The position numbers were made by a program, and so were the translations under genes. 64,000 bases of DNA from JAJFUE01 sp041687335 (GTDB taxonomy: Bacteria; Sumerlaeota; Sumerlaeia; MVZB01): the NCBI GenBank assembly GCA_041687335.1, contig JAWLCE010000001.1, forward strand, positions 276,710 through 340,709, read 5' to 3'. The notes under the pieces were generated by a model. The model worked only from the letters and a program-made list of their open reading frames with translations. It did no database searches and was not told the DNA's origin. Shown here one piece after another: positions 58,520-64,000 of the stretch (positions are counted from its first letter, which is position 1; each line of letters opens with the position of its first letter).

Positions 58520-59291
58520 GAACCAGAAAAACCTGGTCCCGATGATCCTGAAGACCTTCGAGGTGCTCGAGGTCTTTCGCGAGCGCCCGCGCGGCCTGAC
58601 CTACATGGAGCTGGTCGAGTATTACCCGCACATCTCGCGCGTCTCGCTCTACCGCATCCTCTGCTCGCTCGAAAAACTCGGCTACCTGCGCAAGGACGAG
58701 CACACCAGCCGCTACGAGCTCGGCGCCAAGTTCATCGAGCTGGGCCGCATCACCGAGCAACGCCAGGACATCGTCCGCATCGCCCGCCCCTACATGGAGC
58801 GGATCCTCGAGGAATTCGGCGAAAACGTCAATCTGGCCCGCATCTCCGACGGCGAGCTCGTCTACCTGACCATCATGGAAGGCTCCCATCCCCTGCGCCT
58901 CATCGAAACCCCCGGCCGGCGCCAGGCCCTCTACAGCTCGGCCCTCGGCAAGGCCATCCTCGCCTGGATGGACGAGCCCGAGCGCGAGCGCATCATCGCC
59001 CGCCTCAAATGGCACTCGATGACCCCCCAAACCATCGCCGGCCCCGACCAGCTGCGCGCCGACCTCGAGCTCATTCGCCAACGCGGCTGGGCCCTGGACT
59101 GCGACGAGAACCTCATCGGCGTCAGTTGCGCCGGCGCCGCCATCCGCAACGCCGACGGCCGCCCCATCGCCGCCATCAGCGTCACCGGCCCCAGCGCCCG
59201 CAACACCTCCGCAAAACTCGATGAAATCGGCCCCCGCCTCCATGAGCTGACCAACGAAATCTCGCGCGAGCATTTCGGCTGGGCCGGCTGA
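58506..59291 (+). CDS. IclR-family transcriptional regulator
   Basis: 261 aa. Winged helix-turn-helix (about 12-75: LKTFEVLEVFRERPRGLTYMELV, VSLYRILCSLEKLGYL) and effector-binding domain (about 90-255: RIARPYMERILEEFGENVNLARI, ALYSSALGKAILAWM, GVSCAGAAIRNADGRPIAAISVTGPSAR). It is co-transcribed with the symporter and probably controls the divergent cluster in response to a small acid. Confidence 0.93.
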   Translation: MAVDKNQKNLVPMILKTFEVLEVFRERPRGLTYMELVEYYPHISRVSLYRILCSLEKLGYLRKDEHTSRYELGAKFIELGRITEQRQDIVRIARPYMERILEEFGENVNLARISDGELVYLTIMEGSHPLRLIETPGRRQALYSSALGKAILAWMDEPERERIIARLKWHSMTPQTIAGPDQLRADLELIRQRGWALDCDENLIGVSCAGAAIRNADGRPIAAISVTGPSARNTSAKLDEIGPRLHELTNEISREHFGWAG

Positions 59292-59300
59292 GGCCAACGC

Positions 59301-59855
59301 CTACTTGATCTTGACCAGCCGCTCCAGCATCGTCCCCCTCCGCTTGAGCAGCCGCAGCTCCTCGGTGGTCGCGTCCACCAGATCCTCCACCGTCACCATC
59401 GCGTGCGGCGCATAATTGAAGATCAGGTCCATCAATGCCTGCACCTGGCGGCGCGGGATGATGATGAAGTCCACCTCCACCGGGCCGTCGCGCCCCTCCC
59501 CCTCCACCCGCGTCACCGTGTAGCCGTGCGAGCGCAACCGAACGGCCAGGTTCATCATCGGCTCGCGCACGATCGCCCGCACCGCCTGGTTGCCCAGCGC
59601 CAGCCTTTTCTCGATCAGCATGCCCACCCAGATGCCCGTTGAGAAGCCGAACCCATACGCCAGCAGCGCCAGCGGATTGGTCACGTGACGGAGCACATAC
59701 TGGACCGCCAGCACCCAGATCGTCACCTCGAAAAAACCCAGGATGATCGCCGTGCGTTTGAAGCCGCGCACCATGCAGATCGTGCGCACCGTCCCGATCG
59801 AGACATCCAGAATGCGGGCGCAGAAGATGAACAGCAGCATATACCAGGGGGGCAT
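59301..59855 (-). CDS. UPF0316 / DUF2179 membrane protein
   Basis: 184 aa. Three N-terminal helices (LLFIFCARILDVSIGTVRTI, AIILGFFEVTIWVLAV, ALLAYGFGFSTGIWVGMLIE) followed by a DUF2179-type domain (VRAIVREP..., VDFIIIPRRQVQALMDLI). RILDVSIGTVR is the family hallmark. Function unknown in bacteria. It is convergent with iclR. Confidence 0.85.
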   Translation of the reverse strand: MPPWYMLLFIFCARILDVSIGTVRTICMVRGFKRTAIILGFFEVTIWVLAVQYVLRHVTNPLALLAYGFGFSTGIWVGMLIEKRLALGNQAVRAIVREPMMNLAVRLRSHGYTVTRVEGEGRDGPVEVDFIIIPRRQVQALMDLIFNYAPHAMVTVEDLVDATTEELRLLKRRGTMLERLVKIK

Positions 59856-60227
59856 GGGTGGCCTTTAAATCACGAATGGGGCGGGCCGATCCGCCGCCGC
59901 GCGCTCCTGCCGCGCTCTTTTATCATCCGGCATCGCGTCGGCGGAGGCCAACCAGAAAAATTCTTCCCGCTCCACGCCGGGCGCATCTTGCTTCCGCTAC
60001 CAAACACAACAGCCCCCCCCGGATGCGCCGTTTACCCAGCCCCGAATGGGGCGGCCGCGAGTAGCCGTGGGTGACCGAAGGGAACCCACGGTTTGGCGGG
60101 TGATAATCACGAGCCCCGACGGGGCGACCGGACGCCCGCTGGAAACCAAATCCGTTGCTTTCCGGTTGCGATCCGGCTTCAATATCCCCGTCGCGATGCA
60201 TGCTTACAAAAACGGGGGAAGCCGCCC
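59856..60227. other. Spacer with C-type element
   Basis: Contains GGCGGAGGCCAACCAGAAAA-like GC-rich filler and the C-type element 60030-60131. No gene supported. Confidence 0.6.
60030..60131 (+). repeat. C-type hairpin repeat
   Basis: AGCCCCGAATGGGGCGGCC, then GTAGCCGTGGGTGACCGAAG and GGAACCCACGG (palindrome CCGTGGGT/ACCCACGG), GTGATAATCACGAGCCCCG ACGGGGCGACC. It matches 6174-6244 in inverse orientation. Confidence 0.8.
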
Positions 60228-60713
60228 ATGCGAGATTACCACCGCCCCATGCGCCCCGAGGCCGACCGGCCCTCGATCCCCTGGTGGGAGGCGCTCCTGC
60301 TCGGCATGCGGGTCTTTGGAGCCATGTGCGGCGTCATCGTGCTGCTGGCCGGCGTCTTCATGGCGCAAAAGGTCTTCAGCGGCGTCTATACCGCCCTCTC
60401 CGGGCCCGAGCAGCTCGATGTCATCTTCGCGCGCTGGTCGGCGGCCGTCGGCGGCAACCTGCTCGATATCACCATCCAGGGCCAGGCCTACCCCGTCGCA
60501 CGCCTGCTGGCGGTCCTGATCCTGAGCCTCGGGGCTGTTTTTCTCGGTCACCTGGCGCTCAAGGTGATCCTGACCGGCACCGAGGTCATCCGAATCATGA
60601 GCGCGGACCTGGCCGCATTCAAAAAATCCGAACCCGCACAACCCGCCGATCCCCCCGCCGACGACCCCGTTGAGTATACCCTCCAGGAAACCCCGCGAAA
60701 GGCCCTGACCTGA
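60228..60713 (+). CDS. Small two-helix membrane protein
   Basis: 161 aa, unknown. Membrane segments MRVFGAMCGVIVLLAGVFMA and LLAVLILSLGAVFLGHLALKVIL, with a loop between and a proline-rich acidic C-terminus (EPAQPADPPADDPVEY). ATG 60228 is supported by GGGGGA upstream. It stands alone between repeat-rich spacers. Confidence 0.65.
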   Translation: MRDYHRPMRPEADRPSIPWWEALLLGMRVFGAMCGVIVLLAGVFMAQKVFSGVYTALSGPEQLDVIFARWSAAVGGNLLDITIQGQAYPVARLLAVLILSLGAVFLGHLALKVILTGTEVIRIMSADLAAFKKSEPAQPADPPADDPVEYTLQETPRKALT

Positions 60714-60741
60714 GTGGCCATCCTGCGCGCGCGGCAGGGAG

Positions 60742-60809
60742 GGTAGGTCGGCTCTTCGAGCCGACACTGAAGACCATGTCGGGTCGAATCAAGACCATGT
60801 TCGGTCGAA
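60742..60809 (+). repeat. A-type palindromic repeat with duplicated right half
   Basis: TAGGTCGGCTC-TTC-GAGCCGACACTGAAGACCATGTCGGGTCGAA then a second AAGACCATGTTCGGTCGAA. The duplicated right half is a local variation. Confidence 0.9.
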
Positions 60810-60810
60810 C

Positions 60811-60952
60811 TATATGTTTAGCATGCAACCAGGTAAGGCACCAGAATTCCACCCTGAAAGGGTGGGCACAGTTCAAAAAGCCCAGGGTGAGCGAAGCGTA
60901 ACCCTGGGTCTGCCGCCAAAATTCTCAGAGCCCTGCAAGGGCGACACAGCGG
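60811..60952 (+). repeat. C-type composite hairpin repeat, full copy
   Basis: TATATGTTTAGCATGCAACC, AGAATTCCACCC..GGGTGGG hairpin, AGTTCAAAAAGCCC, CCCAGGGT..ACCCTGGG palindrome, GAGCCCTGCAAGGGCGACAC. Collinear with 23369-23512. Confidence 0.9.
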
Positions 60953-61017
60953 CTGCCACAGGGGTTGAGCGTGGGTCTATTTCTGGGCCTGGCGAATGAG
61001 CCCCGTCAGGTGCAAAT

Positions 61018-61095
61018 AGCTCCGGAGGAGCGGCCTATTTGTAGCAACCAACACCCCTTGGTCAGAGCTCGGTTAGGAGCGGCCTGTGCCGACAA
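61018..61095 (+). repeat. B-type hairpin units
   Basis: AGCTCCGGAGGAGCGGCCT then TTGTAGCAACCAACACCC and AGCTCGGTTAGGAGCGGCCT. Related to 30550-30630. Confidence 0.8.
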
Positions 61096-61189
61096 CCCTT
61101 ACCGGTCCCCCACGCATGCTCATTATAATTGTGTATTCTGAATGACTTTCTCCTTACTCTCCTCTAACCTGCGCAAATCCGCCCAATCC

Positions 61190-61265
61190 GAAAATCAGCA
61201 TCTCATTCTTCTCCCCCTCTGAATCCGCGCCCATCCGCCTGATCCGCGTCCATCCGCGTCCCATT
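61190..61265 (+). repeat. D-type dispersed sequence
   Basis: ATCCGCCCAATCCG, GAATCCGCGCCCATCCGCC, GATCCGCGTCCATCCGCGTC and CCATTCCCCTCCCATTC. Near-repetitive ATCCGCG words, oppositely oriented to 30885-31012. Confidence 0.65.
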
Positions 61266-61369
61266 CCCCTCCCATTCACCCGCCCCAATCGAGAATTTTA
61301 CGTTGCCAATTGGCGAACGGCGCGATATAAACATCTTGATTGGTAACCATCATTTGGAGGCAATTTACG

Positions 61370-62851
61370 ATGGCTCGGTCGCAACGGCTAGTGGCGCAGG
61401 GCATGGCGGTGCATCCGTCCCATCACGGCATCCGGCCCCGGCCGCGCCTCTTCAGCCACGCCGACCCCCGCCGCTCTCGTGTCGGCATCCCCGGCAGGAG
61501 GCTGTCCCCCATCTTTTGCATGCTACTGCCCCTCGCCCTGCTCACATCAATGGCCGCCCCCCCCGTGGGGGCGGCCGATCGCATGGAATTGGTGGTGTCA
61601 CACCCTGACTTATTCATGCATCTTCAGCATCTCAAGGATGATCGCGTCATCCTGCATAACGGTGATGACATTTGGACCAGCGATGGCACGGCTTCTGGCT
61701 CGCGAAAGTTAATTGGACATGAAATGCTATATCCTGTCTACGATGAACATCGGTATTCTAATGAGATGCTTGATGTTATCAACGGCAGCCTATATGTATA
61801 TACCAAGTCAACCGATAGTTCGGCGAGACAGCTTATACGTTATAATGGTGATCAGGTTCAAATAATTTCATTGGAAGCCATGAGGCCTCGTGGCCGACTA
61901 GGCAACGCCTTGATTCTGGATGCGAATCCGGGCATTTGGAAGGTAGAAGCAGGACAATCCAAGATCGTTTGCATTTCACCCACTATAAGGATGGACTTTG
62001 TAAGCCACCCCCGCGAGCACAATGGATACTTATATTTTAACGGTGACGGTTCTTTATGGCGCACTCGCGGCACACCCGAGACCACGGAACTTGTCAAGAA
62101 ATTGGAGCATTATTTTTTTCCCACCAGAACTCTGAATCCCAACTGGTTTATATCAAATGGCGACGTATTAATGTTTGCCGGTTCGGCTGAATCACTGCAT
62201 GGGTCTCCCACTTATTGGAGGACCGACGGCACCTCAACCGGCACTTATGTGCTTAATGAGGAAATAATTACGTCTTTACAAGGTGTAGTGCGCGCTAAGC
62301 CATTTGTGTGGAACAACAATATTTATTTCAATGCTGGGACACGTATTAGTGGCGGTGAGCCTTGGGTCAGCGATGGCACGCGAGAAGGCACGCGAATGTT
62401 AAAGGATATCATGCCTGGCATAAATGGATCGTTTCATAGCACAGATTATCTGGAGGTGTCTCGCTATTTTCACCTCTTCCGGGACCGGCTCTGGTTTTGT
62501 GCGGACGACGGCATTCATGGCTATGAGGTCTGGAGCACCGACGGCACCACCAGCGGCACGCAATTGGCACTCGATCTGACTCCCGGCCCCGAGGGCCCTT
62601 GCCGCATCTGGACCGTCTATCGCGACCACCTCATCCTGCTCGCCAACGGGATCGCCTATCTCAGCGACGGCACGGCCGCAGGCACTCGGCCAATCCGCGA
62701 CGGGCGCACCGGCCTCAGCATCGACCCCAAAAACGTCAGCCCTTTCCCACCCCTGGTTCTCAACAACCGTCTGCTCTTCATCGAGAATTGCCAACTCTGG
62801 TCCTACCACTTCGGCGACAACTCAGCCAGCAACTGGCAGCTCTATAAATAA
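61370..62851 (+). CDS. Exported protein with WxxDGT repeats
   Basis: 493 aa. An atypically long N-terminus with a hydrophobic segment (FCMLLPLALLTSMAAPPVGA, about 45-66) serves as signal. The rest holds six repeats around W-x-S-D-G-T-x-x-G-T: IWTSDGTASGS, LWRTRGTPETT, YWRTDGTSTGT, PWVSDGTREGT, VWSTDGTTSGT, AYLSDGTAAGT, predicting a beta-propeller-like or ELWxxDGT-repeat surface protein. The middle (about 61620-62500) is clearly AT-richer than the ends. The start follows GGAGG with 9-base spacing. Confidence 0.75.
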   Translation: MARSQRLVAQGMAVHPSHHGIRPRPRLFSHADPRRSRVGIPGRRLSPIFCMLLPLALLTSMAAPPVGAADRMELVVSHPDLFMHLQHLKDDRVILHNGDDIWTSDGTASGSRKLIGHEMLYPVYDEHRYSNEMLDVINGSLYVYTKSTDSSARQLIRYNGDQVQIISLEAMRPRGRLGNALILDANPGIWKVEAGQSKIVCISPTIRMDFVSHPREHNGYLYFNGDGSLWRTRGTPETTELVKKLEHYFFPTRTLNPNWFISNGDVLMFAGSAESLHGSPTYWRTDGTSTGTYVLNEEIITSLQGVVRAKPFVWNNNIYFNAGTRISGGEPWVSDGTREGTRMLKDIMPGINGSFHSTDYLEVSRYFHLFRDRLWFCADDGIHGYEVWSTDGTTSGTQLALDLTPGPEGPCRIWTVYRDHLILLANGIAYLSDGTAAGTRPIRDGRTGLSIDPKNVSPFPPLVLNNRLLFIENCQLWSYHFGDNSASNWQLYK

Positions 62852-62892
62852 ACGCAATCTTTCAATCCGACCCGCCACCCAGCTTCGACCTG

Positions 62893-62948
62893 GAACTTGA
62901 AACTAGAAACTTGAAACTAGAAACTAATGTGAATTTACGTCGCACCTG
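62893..62948 (-). repeat. E-type dispersed sequence, inverted
   Basis: Short tandem AACTTGAAACTAGAAACTTG followed by AATTTACGTCGCACCTG. Its reverse complement parallels 31104-31160. Confidence 0.7.
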
Positions 62949-62984
62949 CAAAACCTATAACTCATTTAGATTTCCCCTCTCATC

Positions 62985-63040
62985 CCCCCCGATCCGCGCA
63001 AATCCGCCCAATCCGCAAATCCGCGTCCCATTCCGATTAA
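62985..63040 (+). repeat. D-type dispersed sequence
   Basis: GATCCGCGCAAATCCGCCCA, ATCCGCAAATCCGCGTCCCATTCCG in overlapping words. Confidence 0.6.
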
Positions 63041-63156
63041 GTTCCCCTAAGGCCCATTAAGCTCCCCCAAGGGAATTCCGTTTTTCCCGCCCGCCGCCCT
63101 ATACTTCCCCACGCGCCACTGATAGGCGCGCCGCCACTCCCACCGGGTTTCACCGC

Positions 63157-63999
63157 TTGGACCACCGCGACCCCATCGCCTCGCTCGAGCGCTCCGCCGC
63201 CTTCCTTGGCCGCTTGGTCGAGTCTTGGACTCGCGCCGCCGAGGCCCAATTGTTGGACCCATCCAACTCAAGCCCCGGCCGCAGCGAAAGCTCGATCAAC
63301 CCCGACTACCTCCAGCAGGTCGATCTGGCCAGCCAAATCCTCTGGCGCCTCGCCGCCGTCCGTAAAACTCTTGTCCTCATCGAGCAGCATCTCGACGCCC
63401 CTCCGTCGTCGACACCGCCAACTGAGCCCTCGGCCGCGACTAAATTTGATGCCGAGCCCGACATGCCCACTACGCCTCCGGTCGCCGCTGAAGGCGCGCC
63501 GCCGGCAGCGCCGCGGCCCGCCCCCGACTCCAAGCCACTCCCCGGCCGACTCTCCGACCGCTCCACCCTCGCGGGCTGTCAGCTCTCCGGCAAGTCCGAC
63601 CCGCTGGCCGATTTTCAGTTCTCCCCCCTCGACGCCAGCCGCAGGCCCGCGCGAAATCCGGCCGAATCCACCGACTCTCCCGATGCCGAGTGCGATCCGA
63701 TTAACGCTAGCCCCGCCGCTCCGCTCCCCGGCGGCGTGCGCGCCTGCCCCGCCGTCCCCACCATCCCGACCCTGCTCATCGACCTCGATGACACCGAAAG
63801 CACCATCCGCAACGCCCGATGGGCGCATCACCGGCTCACCCGCATGGGCGAGCTCCCGCCCTTGCCCCCCGGCTCCCTGGAGCCCAGCGCCCCCGCCCTC
63901 CCCCCCCGCGCCGCCGACGACTTCAGATTCGACTGCGAGCGGCAATTCCCCGATTTATACCCCTACCCATACCCCCCCGCCCCCCACCCCGACCCCTGA
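63157..63999 (+). CDS. Proline/alanine-rich hypothetical protein, TTG start
   Basis: 280 aa, ending at a TGA at the window edge. The first ~80 residues are helical (ASLERSAAFLGRLVESW, VDLASQILWRLAAVRKTLVLIEQHL); the remainder is Pro/Ala/Ser-rich and probably disordered, ending YPYPYPPAPHPDP. No family seen. The start is TTG without a good ribosome binding site and the composition is that of any long GC-rich frame, so coding status is uncertain; the amphipathic helical start is the main support. Confidence 0.45.
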   Translation: MDHRDPIASLERSAAFLGRLVESWTRAAEAQLLDPSNSSPGRSESSINPDYLQQVDLASQILWRLAAVRKTLVLIEQHLDAPPSSTPPTEPSAATKFDAEPDMPTTPPVAAEGAPPAAPRPAPDSKPLPGRLSDRSTLAGCQLSGKSDPLADFQFSPLDASRRPARNPAESTDSPDAECDPINASPAAPLPGGVRACPAVPTIPTLLIDLDDTESTIRNARWAHHRLTRMGELPPLPPGSLEPSAPALPPRAADDFRFDCERQFPDLYPYPYPPAPHPDP

Positions 64000-64000
64000 C

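Larger units (their letters stand above)
60714..61369. other. Gene-free repeat cluster
   Basis: In order: A element (60742-60809), full C element (60811-60952), B units (61018-61095), D stretch (61190-61265). Same cast of modules as at 18.7-19.1 kb and 30.4-31.0 kb. Confidence 0.85.
62852..63156. other. Spacer with E and D sequences
   Basis: E (62893-62948) then D (62985-63040). Together they mirror 30885-31160 in inverted order. No gene. Confidence 0.7.

Overview
The window is GC-rich bacterial chromosome with a strong purine/pyrimidine skew in codon use. Its gene content is that of a diderm bacterium: type II secretion / type IV pilus-like ATPase, platform protein and pseudopilins, secretin-like proteins, lipoproteins with lipoboxes, MltG and an L,D-transpeptidase. 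The pseudopilin style (a near-identical methylation helix followed by a short globular domain ending in YDPTNGTIS), the many secreted hypothetical proteins and the crowded intergenic palindromes resemble uncultured lineages such as Sumerlaeota, Hydrogenedentes, Planctomycetes or Lentisphaerae. This placement is an inference; no rRNA gene is present and I see no tRNA.

Layout. 1-5.8 kb (minus): secretion operon gspE - orfB - orfA - gspF - gspH - gspI - gspJ, with two small membrane-anchored paralogues inserted between ATPase and platform protein. 6.5-9.7 kb (plus): GAF histidine kinase, single-domain response regulator, mltG. 10-10.6 kb: solitary pseudopilin. 10.7-14.4 kb: ABC-2 type permease diverging from a secreted beta-helix protein. 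14.6-18.7 kb: a very large protein joining a primase-type zinc finger, a long TPR array and a DnaA-type AAA+ domain, the most unusual gene here. 19-23.3 kb: membrane protein, argS, two tandem small membrane paralogues. 23.6-25.05 kb: complete insertion sequence. 25.1-30.5 kb: NAD-dependent epimerase, glutamine-amidotransferase-like hydrolase, peptide deformylase, cation P-type ATPase. 31.2-35.4 kb: AT-rich membrane protein, M14 metallopeptidase, second solitary pseudopilin. 35.5-41.6 kb (minus): translation and export genes ylxM, ffh, ykuD, rpsP, KH, rimM, a DegT-like aminotransferase and frr. 41.8-48.8 kb: parvulin lipoprotein, YjbQ protein, small lipoprotein, wecB with two CBM9-like proteins, ClC channel with a PtsN-like EIIA. 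48.9-51.2 kb: holA, STAS protein, rsmG. 51.3-54.3 kb: coupled operon of TPR lipoprotein and two secretin-like proteins. 54.7-59.3 kb: catabolic cluster (class III aminotransferase, RraA-like aldolase, dicarboxylate symporter, IclR regulator). 59.3-64 kb: membrane proteins, a secreted protein with WxxDGT repeats and a proline-rich ORF.

The intergenic spaces carry a recurrent set of palindromic modules, called here A (TAGGTCGG..CCGACCTA), B (AGCTCC..GGAGCG) and C (CCAGGGT..ACCCTGG plus GCCCCTTCAGGGC), often clustered together, and two looser dispersed sequences, D and E. An IS element sits in the loop of a C-module hairpin, and an A element supplies the last codons and stop of the P-type ATPase.

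Strongest candidates for new biology are the zinc finger-TPR-DnaA fusion, the repeat-flanked paralogue cassette inside the secretion operon, and the modular intergenic repeat families.
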